Below are positions 8,895 through 16,857 of a stretch of 64,000 bases of DNA, in pieces. The DNA lies in assembly GCA_017615835.1 (NCBI GenBank), contig JAFZZI010000007.1, forward strand, positions 1 to 64,000, written 5' to 3'. Below the pieces are notes generated by a model. It saw only the letters and a list, made by a program, of their open reading frames with translations. It did not search any database and had not been told where the DNA came from. Position 1 is the stretch's first letter; each line of letters starts with the position of its first letter. The translations under genes were made by a program, and so were the position numbers. This stretch comes from Bacteroidaceae bacterium. GTDB taxonomy: Bacteria > Bacteroidota > Bacteroidia > Bacteroidales > Bacteroidaceae.

Positions 8895-8948
8895 AACTCT
8901 ATTTGATATGCATGCACTATTCTAATTGGATAACTCTGCAATATGTTG

Positions 8949-9365
8949 CTACTCCCAACCCTGTATGAGTTGGAATCCCTGAGCGGATGCCACAAGTTCA
9001 GCCTTCTCCATATCGGCAGGGCGTACAATCAGCACCAGACGTCCGTCTTTTGAGAAGGTGTAAAGGTAGTTGATTACCACACCGTTGTCTGTAAGACTGG
9101 ATATGGTTGCCGAAAAGGCTGCCACGTTGTCTTCTATGGAGATGGCCAGCACTTCGTTGACATTGACCAGTACACCTATGTCAGAGAGAAGGGCGGCTGC
9201 CTTGGTCTGGTTTGAGGTGATGAGTCGGAGTATGCCATAGTCATTGGTATCGGCAACTGAGGCTGCCTGTATCTCTATGTTCTGGTCGCTAAGTGCACTA
9301 AGAATCCTCTTCAGGCTGCCCTGACGGTTCTCCAGGAAAATTGAAAGCTGCTTTATAGTCTTCAT
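8949..9365 (-). CDS. Tandem ACT-domain protein, likely aromatic amino acid sensor
   Basis: A 138-residue soluble protein made of two ACT domains: residues 3-68 (TIKQLSIFLENRQGSLKRIL, the typical strand-loop-helix with the ligand-loop Gly) and about 70-136 (LAISIEDNVAAFSATISSLTDNGVVINYLYTF). It has no catalytic domain. Stand-alone double-ACT proteins of this kind are often encoded beside phenylacetate-CoA ligase in anaerobes and are thought to bind amino acids. The gene begins 13 bp after the paaK stop, so the two are an operon, and it would fall under the same leader attenuator. Regulation of the ligase or of the pathway by an aromatic amino acid is an inference. Confidence 0.88.
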   Translation of the reverse strand: MKTIKQLSIFLENRQGSLKRILSALSDQNIEIQAASVADTNDYGILRLITSNQTKAAALLSDIGVLVNVNEVLAISIEDNVAAFSATISSLTDNGVVINYLYTFSKDGRLVLIVRPADMEKAELVASAQGFQLIQGWE

Positions 9366-9378
9366 ATTAGGATTGGAT

Positions 9379-10680
9379 TTAGTGGTTCTGTCTTAAATCT
9401 TTGACTCTCACGGCTTTGCCGTCACTCTGCGGGATGACGCCCTTACCTACAAGCTGCACCTTCGGGGTCAGCAGTATCTCGTCTTTGAGGCGGCGGGCTA
9501 TTTCGCGGCGCAGATTGTCAAGTAACTGGAAGTCATCCGTGGCTTTTGCCAACTCTACCTGGACGGTCATCTCGTCGTTGTCACCTACTGTCTCAAGGGT
9601 AATAAGGAAATCACTGGCCAGTTCGGGGAACTGCATCAGTATTTTCTCTATCTGAATCGGGAATATGTTGACTCCCTTGACTATCATCATGTCGTCACTG
9701 CGGCCCTGGAAACGCTGTAAGCGACGGTGAGTTCTGCCACAGGGGCATTCACCGGGAAGGATACGGGTAAGGTCGCGAGTCCGATAGCGGAACAGAGGCA
9801 TGGCCTCACGGTTGAGTGTTGTCAGGACAAGTTCACCCAATTCACCTTCAGGTACGGGTTCAAGGGTTACGGGATCAAGTATCTCTACGATGTAGTTGTC
9901 CTCCCAAATGTGCATTCCGTTCTGCTCCTGACACTCGATGGCCACACCGGGACCACACATTTCGCTCATGCCGAAGTTGTTGTAGGCCTTGCATCCCCAC
10001 AGTTCTTCAATACGCTGACGCTGGGCTTCAGAATGGGGCTCGGCCCCGATAATCATTATACGGACAGTTGTATCGCGCGGATCAACACCCTGCTCCTTGA
10101 AGACAGCAGCCAAACGGGTGGCGTAGCTGGGTATGCAATGAAGAGCAGTGGTTCCGAAGTCTTGTATGAACTTGAACTGACGGAGACTGTTTCCGGCGGC
10201 AGCGGGGACAGTCATTGCCCCGAGACGCTCGGCGGCATACTGAATGCCGAGACCTCCAGTGAACATTCCGTAACCGGAGGTATTCTGGATAATGTCGGTG
10301 TCCCTCAAACCTGTTGCATACATGCTGCGAGCCATGGCATCGGCCCACTCATCAATGTCCCTGCGTGTATGGAGGATGACCGTGGGGTTTCCGGTCGTAC
10401 CGCTTGACGAGTGAAGGCGTATGACCTTCTGAAGCGGAACAGAGGCTATGCCGAAGGGATATGTCGAACGGAGGTCGTTCTTGGTTGTAAAAGGAAAACG
10501 CTTGATGTCTTCGACACTGTTTATGCTTTCGGGGGTGATGCCTCGCTCCCTGAATATGGGGGCATAGAATTTTGAACCCATTGCTATTTCCACCGTCTTT
10601 CTGAGACGTTCCACCTGAAGTTTTTCCAGTTGCCTGCGCGGCATGGTTTCAATCTCCTCTTCCCAATACTTTCTTTCCAT
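9379..10680 (-). CDS. paaK: Phenylacetate/arylacetate-CoA ligase
   Basis: An adenylate-forming ligase of 433 residues that activates an arylacetate with ATP and CoA to aryl-acetyl-CoA in the cytosol. The ATP-binding loop is LHSSSGTTGNPTVILHTRRD. The usual PaaK segments YGMFTGGLGIQYAAERLGA, NNFGMSEMCGPGVAIEC and RFQGRSDDMMIVKGVNIFP (hinge to the C-terminal lid) are all present. In obligate anaerobes that lack the aerobic paa catabolic genes, this enzyme commonly serves reductive synthesis of aromatic amino acids with IorAB, whose genes lie 9 kb away. I chose ATG 10680 (MERKYWEEEI, the usual family start). An in-frame ATG at 10713 sits directly against the T-run of a terminator hairpin and has no room for a ribosome site. 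Substrate (phenyl-, hydroxyphenyl- or indole-acetate) is unresolved. Confidence 0.93.
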   Translation of the reverse strand: MERKYWEEEIETMPRRQLEKLQVERLRKTVEIAMGSKFYAPIFRERGITPESINSVEDIKRFPFTTKNDLRSTYPFGIASVPLQKVIRLHSSSGTTGNPTVILHTRRDIDEWADAMARSMYATGLRDTDIIQNTSGYGMFTGGLGIQYAAERLGAMTVPAAAGNSLRQFKFIQDFGTTALHCIPSYATRLAAVFKEQGVDPRDTTVRIMIIGAEPHSEAQRQRIEELWGCKAYNNFGMSEMCGPGVAIECQEQNGMHIWEDNYIVEILDPVTLEPVPEGELGELVLTTLNREAMPLFRYRTRDLTRILPGECPCGRTHRRLQRFQGRSDDMMIVKGVNIFPIQIEKILMQFPELASDFLITLETVGDNDEMTVQVELAKATDDFQLLDNLRREIARRLKDEILLTPKVQLVGKGVIPQSDGKAVRVKDLRQNH

Positions 10681-10715
10681 TGTCAAACGTATATTTTTAT
10701 CATTTTCTTGCATAG

Positions 10716-10745
10716 AAAAAGGCCTGTTTCCGTGTGGAACAGGCC
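10716..10745 (-). terminator. Terminator hairpin just upstream of paaK (attenuator terminator)
   Basis: On the minus strand GGCCTGTTCC, loop ACAC, GGAAACAGGCC form a GC-rich hairpin (10745-10721; 8 bp, one bulged A, 2 bp), followed at once by TTTTT (10720-10716). It sits between the leader peptide and the paaK start, downstream of the operon promoter. That is the position of an attenuator, not of a terminator for the TolC gene 165 bp upstream. Confidence 0.8.
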
Positions 10746-10790
10746 CTGGTGATCTATCAAAACAACTTCACACCCAACCGCTCCACACAG
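10730..10790 (-). promoter_or_regulatory. Candidate antiterminator pairing
   Basis: RNA CTGTGTGGA (10790-10782), immediately after the leader stop codon, can pair over 9 bp (one G-U) with TCCACACGG (10738-10730). The latter forms the loop and inner stem of the terminator hairpin. The same CTGTGTGGA can instead fold back on CTCACA at the end of the leader reading frame. These are the two exclusive states expected of ribosome-mediated attenuation. The pairing was found by eye, without energy calculation. Confidence 0.55.
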
Positions 10791-10838
10791 TCATGTGAGG
10801 CTGCAATAGCTGTATGCGGTGTATCCGTTGCCTTTCAT
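10791..10838 (-). CDS. Tyrosine-containing leader peptide (15 aa) upstream of paaK
   Basis: ATG at 10838 opens a 15-codon frame, MKGNGYTAYSYCSLT, with three Tyr codons (positions 6, 9 and 11) and no Phe or Trp. It starts about 15 nt into the predicted transcript (-7 box 10867-10860) and stops just before RNA segments that can fold as antiterminator or terminator. A short tyrosine-biased frame, two alternative stems and a T-run hairpin right before an aromatic-amino-acid gene match the classical trp/phe/his leader design. I infer that slow decoding of Tyr codons lets RNA polymerase enter paaK. There is no family support, since the frame is too short for homology. Confidence 0.6.
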   Translation of the reverse strand: MKGNGYTAYSYCSLT

Positions 10839-10859
10839 TTCACTCGTTTAACTGAACTG

Positions 10860-10887
10860 CAAATATACATTCAATTATTCATTCCAA
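10860..10887 (-). promoter_or_regulatory. Promoter of the paaK-ACT operon
   Basis: TATATTTG on the minus strand (10867-10860) is an exact TAnnTTTG -7 box. Around 10885-10887 a TTG (within TTGTTGG) serves as a weak -33 element. Transcription would start near 10853, about 15 nt before the leader-peptide ATG, leaving a leader of about 170 nt before paaK. Confidence 0.6.
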
Positions 10888-10907
10888 CAATGATTTGACG
10901 GAAAAAG

Positions 10908-12224
10908 TCAGAAAGAGAGATCTTTTCCCCTGTAGAAATCAAGAATCTTGGTCTGGTATAGAAAATCGTATCTTGCCTGGGCAAGATTGGAGGCTGCTTC
11001 AATCCAACGGCCTTTCGACTGATTGTAGTCGGTTATGTCTGCCTTGCCCTCCTCGTATTTGGCCTCCATTATGTCAAAGGCTTCGCGGGCACTTGCCTCG
11101 GCAGCTGTACTGCTTACATACTTGGATTCCGAAGCTACGGCATTGTAGTAAGCCTGCTGAATCTCTTTATAAAGTGATTTGCGGGCATTCTCAAGCTGCA
11201 ACTGCTGGTTCATGTAGGATATCTGGGCAGAACGCACTCCGTTGCGGGTGGAAAGGCGGTTGTAGATGGGAATCCTGAGCGACAGGCCGATTGATTGTCC
11301 GAAGTTGTTCTTGAGCTGACTCCCGAAAGAATCGGAGGAGCGGCTTGAGGTAGTATAGTAGTTGGTGCTCAAGCCCGCGCTAAGTGAAAGGCTTGGGTAA
11401 TAGTTGCTCTTGGCAATGCTTATATTTCTCTCGGCTGAATTGAGACGTATCTCTTCAGAACGGATGGCAGGCTTGACGGCTACTGCTTCGGCGTATATGT
11501 CTTCGGGATTACCCAACAATCCCGTACGGAAAGCATCAACATCGGGGACCTCTATGTCGAATCCTTCAGGAGAGGCCAGTTCAAGAAGTTGTGTCAGGTC
11601 GAGCAATGCAAGATTCAGATTGTTGCGGGCCTGGGTGCAGGAAAGCCTGCTCTGGGCCAGAGAAGCCTTCTGAGCGGACAGTTCAGCCAGACTGGCCTTG
11701 CCGTTCTGTACCATCAGAGTGATGCGTTCTACCTGAACGGAATCTATGGAGACCTGGTTGCGGGCAACTTGCAGTATCTCCTTGTTGAAGAGTATCTGGA
11801 CGAATGACTTGGCAACTGCCACACGGATGTCGTCGCGGGCTTTTTCAAGATCTGCAGTGGCGGCCTCAAGGTTCAGGCGGCTGACCTCGATGCCGTTTCT
11901 TATGGAAAAGCCCTGGAACAGTGTCATGTCCGCACCGACGCTGAACGATGTGTTGGTGGTGTTGGTATTGTCGTAGGTGTTCTGAGCGGTAAGTCCCCTG
12001 CCGAACGAAAAGTTCTGCGAGGCTCCTGCCGAGACACCCGGCATACGACGGGCCTTTGATGTGCTGAGTTCATTCTCTTGCTGCTGTACAGTGAGTTGGC
12101 TGCGGCGGACCGACAGGTTATTCTCAATGGCATAGTTGATACAGTCAGACAGGGACCATTGCTTCTGGGCCGTCGCCGTCATTATGATGAACAGCACAGC
12201 CGGTAATGTTATCAGTTTCTTCAT
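10908..12224 (-). CDS. TolC-family outer membrane protein of the ABC export operon
   Basis: A 438-residue outer-membrane channel. Residues 1-20 (MKKLITLPAVLFIIMTATAQ) are a signal peptide, which fixes the start at 12224; an in-frame ATG 15 bp further up lies inside the previous gene. Two OEP repeats follow, each with long Ala/Gln/Glu-rich helices (first WSLSDCINYAIENNLSVRRSQL; second starting near YAEAVAVKPAIRSEEIRL). It is last in the seven-gene operon beginning at 17790, so it probably forms the exit duct for the MacAB-like transporter. It is separate from the RND pump at 1.8-7.3 kb, which has its own TolC-like gene. Confidence 0.92.
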   Translation of the reverse strand: MKKLITLPAVLFIIMTATAQKQWSLSDCINYAIENNLSVRRSQLTVQQQENELSTSKARRMPGVSAGASQNFSFGRGLTAQNTYDNTNTTNTSFSVGADMTLFQGFSIRNGIEVSRLNLEAATADLEKARDDIRVAVAKSFVQILFNKEILQVARNQVSIDSVQVERITLMVQNGKASLAELSAQKASLAQSRLSCTQARNNLNLALLDLTQLLELASPEGFDIEVPDVDAFRTGLLGNPEDIYAEAVAVKPAIRSEEIRLNSAERNISIAKSNYYPSLSLSAGLSTNYYTTSSRSSDSFGSQLKNNFGQSIGLSLRIPIYNRLSTRNGVRSAQISYMNQQLQLENARKSLYKEIQQAYYNAVASESKYVSSTAAEASAREAFDIMEAKYEEGKADITDYNQSKGRWIEAASNLAQARYDFLYQTKILDFYRGKDLSF

Positions 12225-12228
12225 AACT

Positions 12229-13341
12229 CTACTCTGCATCTGAAGTGCTCTCTTCTTCTATAATCTTAGGGCCACGAACCACGTCACCGTCATTCAGGCC
12301 GCTGTTGACCTGAATGTTTACACCGTCACTGAGTCCGGTGGTTATTTTGCGACGGCTGTATTTGTTTTCTCCATCCTTTACGTAAACGTATGAGTCGTCA
12401 CCCACAAACTCAAGAGCGCTCTCCGGTATGGTGAGAACATTCTCGACACGCTCCAGGACAATCTCGGCATTTGCACTGTAACCTGAACGAATCATCTTGT
12501 CGGACAGCACTTTAACAGCAGCCTTTACCTCAAACAGGTTGGATCCGTTGCTCTCGGTGGCTTTCGGGGAAATGTATTCGAGAGTAGCATCAAGAGTGTA
12601 GTCCTGAAGTGCACCGATTGTTATCTTCAAGGGCATACCCTCATAAAGGGCTCCGACCTCAGTCTCGTCAATGTTGCCGTCAAAGATAAGGTCATTCATA
12701 TCGGCTACGGTTGCGACTGTAGTACCGTCGTTCATGGTGTTGGCCTGTATGACGGAGTTACCTACCTTGACCGGTACATTGAGGATGAGCCCTGTAACGG
12801 TAGAGCGGACAAGAGTCGAGCTTGAAGTGGCGTTGGCAGATGATACGCCGTCGCGGATTACCTCAAGGGCATCCTGTGCTCCGGCCCTTTCCTCCTTGGC
12901 CTGAGCCAGGGCCTGAGTTACCTTGTCCATCTCCTCGGCGCTGACCATATTACGGTCGAAAAGTGCTTTTTCACGTTCATAATTGGTCTGGGCCTGCTTC
13001 AGGTTTATTTCAGAAAGACGGACCCGGCTTTGTGCGGAACTAAGGGAGTTCATGTCGGGAATTACCTTCAGTCTGGCAATTACCTCATCTTTATTGACTA
13101 CCTGGCCTGCTTCCTTGTACAGTACGTCGATTATACCATTTATCTGAGGTTTTATGTTGACCTCGTTCCGGGGTACTATCTTTCCTGTTATTACTGTGGT
13201 TCTGTCCACTGAACCGACTGAGGCCGTGAGCTCGGTATAGCGCACTTCCTGAGGTCTTGATTTCTTGTAAAGGAACACGAAGGTTCCCACCAGCACTATC
13301 GCAATTACTGCGAACAAAATGTACCTTAATGCTTTTTTCAT
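12229..13341 (-). CDS. Membrane fusion protein of the ABC export operon (MacA-like)
   Basis: A 370-residue periplasmic adaptor. MKKALRYILFAVIAIVLVGTFVFLY is a membrane anchor and fixes the start at 13341; the longer frame would begin inside the permease gene. The lipoyl half-motifs are GKIVPRNEVNIKPQINGIID and VRSTVTGLILNVPVKVGNSV. A long coiled-coil hairpin lies between them (about residues 85-155, ARVRLSEINLKQAQTNYEREKALFDR type). The tail is acidic (EEESTSDAE). It connects the two FtsX-type permeases to the TolC-like protein 4 bp downstream. MacA family is a confident call; the cargo is unknown. Confidence 0.92.
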   Translation of the reverse strand: MKKALRYILFAVIAIVLVGTFVFLYKKSRPQEVRYTELTASVGSVDRTTVITGKIVPRNEVNIKPQINGIIDVLYKEAGQVVNKDEVIARLKVIPDMNSLSSAQSRVRLSEINLKQAQTNYEREKALFDRNMVSAEEMDKVTQALAQAKEERAGAQDALEVIRDGVSSANATSSSTLVRSTVTGLILNVPVKVGNSVIQANTMNDGTTVATVADMNDLIFDGNIDETEVGALYEGMPLKITIGALQDYTLDATLEYISPKATESNGSNLFEVKAAVKVLSDKMIRSGYSANAEIVLERVENVLTIPESALEFVGDDSYVYVKDGENKYSRRKITTGLSDGVNIQVNSGLNDGDVVRGPKIIEEESTSDAE

Positions 13342-13375
13342 ATTCTTGTTTTCTTTTGATTTCTGATTCTGTATC

Positions 13376-14608
13376 TCATTCGTCCCGCATTGCATCGACG
13401 GGTTTTATCTTCATCGCCCTCATTGCCGGGGCAAGACCTGCTACAGCACCCAACGCAGCCAGCAACAGAGCGGCAATGACGGCAGTCCAGAAACTTATCA
13501 GGAACTGACCGCCTTCGGAGGAAACCTTCTCCAGCAGGCTGAGCAACAAGACTGAGAAAACTATCCCTGCACTGCCTGCTGCCAGGGTCAAGGCGATGCT
13601 TTCGGACAATATCTGCGTCAGTATCTCGCCCGGAAGGGCTCCGATGGCACGACGGATGCCTATCTCGACGGTACGTTCCTTTACAGTGACCAGCATAATG
13701 TTGCTGACTCCTATCGCACCGGCAAGAAGAGTTCCGAGTCCGACCAGCCATATCAGGAAGTTCAGCCCACGGAAGAGGTTATCGACAATCTGGAAAATCT
13801 GTTCGGTATTGAGCAGCATAAGCGCCTCGTCATCGGTCGGGTCGAACTGTTTGCGATGGGCGACGACGGAACGGATGCGGTGCTCAAGCGACGTCATCTT
13901 AACTCCCGGCTTGCCGCTTACGCAGATGATATCGACGTTTTTGCCTCTTTGGTAGAGTTTCGAGGCAAGAGTGATGGGTACGGTAACTTGCTGGTCGGAG
14001 TTGCCGTTGATGTTGATGGAACTGGAGTTATAGTCAACTCCGATTACCTGAAGCCATACGGATCCTATCTGGATGAACTCGCCGCAAGGATCACCTCCTT
14101 CAGGGAAAAGCGAGGTATAGATGCGCTTGCCTATAATGCAGACCTTACGTTCCTGCCTGACATCAACGTCGTTCAGGAAGCGGCCGTATTTCATCTTGGG
14201 TTCTTCAATCTTGCAATAATCGGCCTCGATACCTTTGACATGACCGGATGATGAGTATTGGTCACGTGACAGCGATACGCCCCAATTGCTTATCTGGGGG
14301 GTCACTACGTCAAGTTCGGGAACCATCATCTTTATGTAATCAAGGTCATCGTAGTTGAAATTCCAGTAGCGGCCCTCAGGCAGTCCTTTATAGGGTTTGG
14401 AAGTGTTTGTCGAAATCATTACCACTGTATTGGTGGCAAAACCCTCAAAGTTCTTTTCGAGCAACGCCTTGATTCCACGGCCGCCTCCCATCATGAACAG
14501 CAGCATGAACAGGCCCCAGAAAACTCCGAAACCGGTAAGCAGCGTGCGGCGTTTGTTTCGCAACAGCGAGTCGCCTATCTCTCTGAATGAATCTATATCG
14601 AATTTCAT
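13376..14608 (-). CDS. ABC transporter permease, MacB/FtsX type (second)
   Basis: A 410-residue permease with an N-terminal membrane helix (about 20-42), a MacB-type periplasmic core domain (about 45-260) and three C-terminal helices in an FtsX domain (about 285-310, 335-360, 372-396). It carries the conserved cytoplasmic segment VKERTVEIGIRRAIGALPGEI and ends in IKPVDAMRDE. The ATPase is a separate gene at 15887, so this differs from one-piece MacB. It is a paralogue of the permease encoded just upstream (2-bp gap), and the two probably form a heterodimer. MacB-like pumps work by mechanotransmission on periplasmic substrates such as peptides, lipopeptides or macrolides; which applies here is unknown. 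Confidence 0.92.
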   Translation of the reverse strand: MKFDIDSFREIGDSLLRNKRRTLLTGFGVFWGLFMLLFMMGGGRGIKALLEKNFEGFATNTVVMISTNTSKPYKGLPEGRYWNFNYDDLDYIKMMVPELDVVTPQISNWGVSLSRDQYSSSGHVKGIEADYCKIEEPKMKYGRFLNDVDVRQERKVCIIGKRIYTSLFPEGGDPCGEFIQIGSVWLQVIGVDYNSSSININGNSDQQVTVPITLASKLYQRGKNVDIICVSGKPGVKMTSLEHRIRSVVAHRKQFDPTDDEALMLLNTEQIFQIVDNLFRGLNFLIWLVGLGTLLAGAIGVSNIMLVTVKERTVEIGIRRAIGALPGEILTQILSESIALTLAAGSAGIVFSVLLLSLLEKVSSEGGQFLISFWTAVIAALLLAALGAVAGLAPAMRAMKIKPVDAMRDE

Positions 14609-14610
14609 GA

Positions 14611-15879
14611 CTATTCCTCTCTCAATGCTTCAATGGGACGCACCTTTGCCGCATTGGCCGCAGGGAATATTCCGGCAATGGTTCCTGCAACTATCAGAAG
14701 AATGGTTGCCTCAACTGCAACATCCATTCCAACGGTTGGATTGACCAGCATCCGTACGGACTGTCCGAATACTTCTACGCTTGACTGTCCCAGTGTCTTA
14801 TCCATAACCTGGCAGGCCAGCATGCCCAATATCATGCCGACATATCCGAAGAAAGCCGTTATCATCACACTCTCTGCCATTATCAGGCTGAGGATGTTGC
14901 GGGGTTTGGCTCCGATGGCTTTGCGTATGCCAAACTCATGGGTGCGCTCTTTTACGGTGATAAGCATTATGTTGCTTACTCCGACCACTCCGCCCAGCAA
15001 CGTGAATATTCCGATTATCCAAAGGGCCTTGCGCAGGATACCTGTTCCTTTTTCCATCTGCAGGTTCTGGGTGAACCGATTCCATATCCAGATTGAACTC
15101 TCATCATCAGGAGCCGCCTGATGAACACTGTTCAACGCGACCTTTATCTCTTTCTCAAAAGCCTCATTTTCCTCTTCTGTGGCAAGACCGTGGAAAGAGA
15201 ATGTAATTTCTTCTATGTTGTCGCCTATTCCGAACAGACTTTTCATTGTGGAATATGGCACATACAGGTCACGGTCATTACGGTTCTCGTCGCAATGTCT
15301 GATTCCGACAATCTTGAATGACAAGTTTCCTACTCTGACACTCTTGCCTATCAGCGAACCGTAGTCTGTACCGCCCTTGAGCAGGTTGCGGGCGAAGAGA
15401 TGTGTCAGCACCACAACCTTGCGTCTGAGACGGAGGTCGTTCTGATTGACGAAACGTCCCTCCAGCATCTGTACGCGATTCATCTCGGAATGACTGGGAA
15501 ATGTTCCGCACAGAGATACGTTGGTCAGCGACTTCTTGCCATAAGTCAGAGTATAGCCGCTGCGCGATATGGTAGTGGTAAGTTGGTCGATTATATGCGG
15601 GAAACGCTCCTCAAGCAGGTCGAGGTCAGATCTTTTAAGCTGAATGTAACGTCCCTCCTTATATCCGCCATAGGGCTTTGAAGTGCGGCTTCCACCTACC
15701 ATCATTGTATTGGTGGCAACATCACCGGCATCCTGAAGGAATGAATTCATGAGACCATTGCCGGCACCCAGTAGCACTATTATGATGAATATGCCCCAAG
15801 ACACGGCAAAACCGGTCAGGCAGGTGCGCATTTTGTTGCGTCTGATACTCTCCCAGATTTCCTGAAAAAGGTCACTCAT
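14611..15879 (-). CDS. ABC transporter permease, MacB/FtsX type (first)
   Basis: A 422-residue permease with the same architecture as its downstream paralogue: a cytoplasmic N-terminus (MSDLFQEIWESIRRNKMRTCLTG is split by the first helix), a periplasmic core domain, and three C-terminal helices with VKERTHEFGIRKAIGAKPRNI as the coupling segment and RPIEALREE at the end. Seven bases separate it from the ATPase gene and two from the next permease, so translation is probably coupled. The pair with one ATPase gives an asymmetric ABC core. Confidence 0.92.
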   Translation of the reverse strand: MSDLFQEIWESIRRNKMRTCLTGFAVSWGIFIIIVLLGAGNGLMNSFLQDAGDVATNTMMVGGSRTSKPYGGYKEGRYIQLKRSDLDLLEERFPHIIDQLTTTISRSGYTLTYGKKSLTNVSLCGTFPSHSEMNRVQMLEGRFVNQNDLRLRRKVVVLTHLFARNLLKGGTDYGSLIGKSVRVGNLSFKIVGIRHCDENRNDRDLYVPYSTMKSLFGIGDNIEEITFSFHGLATEEENEAFEKEIKVALNSVHQAAPDDESSIWIWNRFTQNLQMEKGTGILRKALWIIGIFTLLGGVVGVSNIMLITVKERTHEFGIRKAIGAKPRNILSLIMAESVMITAFFGYVGMILGMLACQVMDKTLGQSSVEVFGQSVRMLVNPTVGMDVAVEATILLIVAGTIAGIFPAANAAKVRPIEALREE

Positions 15880-15886
15880 AGATTTG

Positions 15887-16555
15887 TCACTCTGTTAGAA
15901 TTAGTCCATCGCTGATGTGTATGCTTCTGTCGGTACGGGCATTGACTTTAGGGTCATGAGTAACTATTATCATGGTCACTCCTTCGGTACGGTTCACCTC
16001 ACGCAGAAGGTCCATGACCTCTTCGGAGGTTTTTGAGTCGAGAGCTCCGGTAGGCTCGTCGGCCAGGATGAGTTGCGGATGGGTAATAAGGGCACGGGCA
16101 ATGGCAACTCGCTGTTTCTGTCCTCCGGACATCTCATTAGGATAGTGTTCTGCCCAATCCTTCAACCCAAGGCGCTCAAGATACTGCAAGGCAAGTTCAT
16201 GTCTGCGACGCCGGCCTACCCCCTGATAGAAGAGAGGAAGTTCCACGTTCTCTACTGCTGTCTTGAACGATATCAGGTTGAATGACTGGAATATGAATCC
16301 TATCATACGGTTACGGTACTCGGCAGCCTGCCGCTCGGTCAGATTCTTTATGAGCGTGCCGTTGATATAATAGTCACCCTCATCATAGTTGTCCAATATA
16401 CCGAGAATGTTGAGCAGAGTGGACTTGCCTGATCCCGACGCTCCCATAATCGAAACAAACTCTCCTTTGTCAATCTCGAGATCGATGCCTTTGAGCACAT
16501 GCAATGGCTGTGCCCCGAAGTAGGTCTTGTGTACGTTTTTTAATGTTATAAGCAT
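15887..16555 (-). CDS. ABC transporter ATP-binding protein (LolD/MacB type)
   Basis: A 222-residue stand-alone ATPase that powers the two permeases downstream. Walker A is GASGSGKSTLLN (about residues 38-49), the signature is MSGGQKQRVAIARAL, and Walker B is LILADEPTGALD followed by the switch His in IIVTHDPKV. Length and the TGALDSKTSEEVMDLLREVN segment are typical of the LolD/MacB group. It sits 7 bp before the first permease and 19 bp after the Arc-like gene. Confidence 0.95.
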   Translation of the reverse strand: MLITLKNVHKTYFGAQPLHVLKGIDLEIDKGEFVSIMGASGSGKSTLLNILGILDNYDEGDYYINGTLIKNLTERQAAEYRNRMIGFIFQSFNLISFKTAVENVELPLFYQGVGRRRRHELALQYLERLGLKDWAEHYPNEMSGGQKQRVAIARALITHPQLILADEPTGALDSKTSEEVMDLLREVNRTEGVTMIIVTHDPKVNARTDRSIHISDGLILTE

Positions 16556-16574
16556 AATCGTAACAATAGACGCA

Positions 16575-16847
16575 TCAGCCCTTGTTTTCGCTACTCTCTT
16601 TAACCTTTTTTATAATTTTGGCCAATTCACCTTCGCCATTGTTGCTTTTTTCGTGCAGCAGGCTGTCCGGCCTGTATGATGCCGAGTGGTGCGGAGAGCG
16701 GCCGGCCCGGCGGAGCGCGTCGGCCACAATCCACTGAAGCTGCCCATTGACACTGCGAAACTCATCGGATGCCCACCTTTCAAGCGCATCCATGGAAGCA
16801 GAATCAATCCTCAACAAAAAACTTTTGTTGTCAGCGTCTTTAGCCAT
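16575..16847 (-). CDS. Arc-like ribbon-helix-helix protein
   Basis: A 90-residue basic protein. Residues 8-48 (KSFLLRIDSASMDALERWA, then SVNGQLQWIVADALRRAGR) fit an Arc-type ribbon-helix-helix: a short strand, then two helices with the NGQLQWI turn. A flexible, charged C-terminus ends KKVKESSENKG. It lies between the SPFH gene (10-bp gap) and the ABC ATPase (19-bp gap), so it is part of the operon. Proteins of this type are often found next to SPFH genes. It could autoregulate the operon, but no operator was identified. The fold call is moderately sure. Confidence 0.75.
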   Translation of the reverse strand: MAKDADNKSFLLRIDSASMDALERWASDEFRSVNGQLQWIVADALRRAGRSPHHSASYRPDSLLHEKSNNGEGELAKIIKKVKESSENKG

Positions 16848-16857
16848 ATCTGTATTA

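Noticed and set aside
9727-10407. 226-residue plus-strand frame opposite paaK
   Set aside because: Shadow of the paaK coding region; no recognisable protein features.
10711-10745. Terminator for the TolC gene ending at 10908
   Set aside because: A promoter and a leader frame lie between that stop and the hairpin, so it belongs to the paaK leader.
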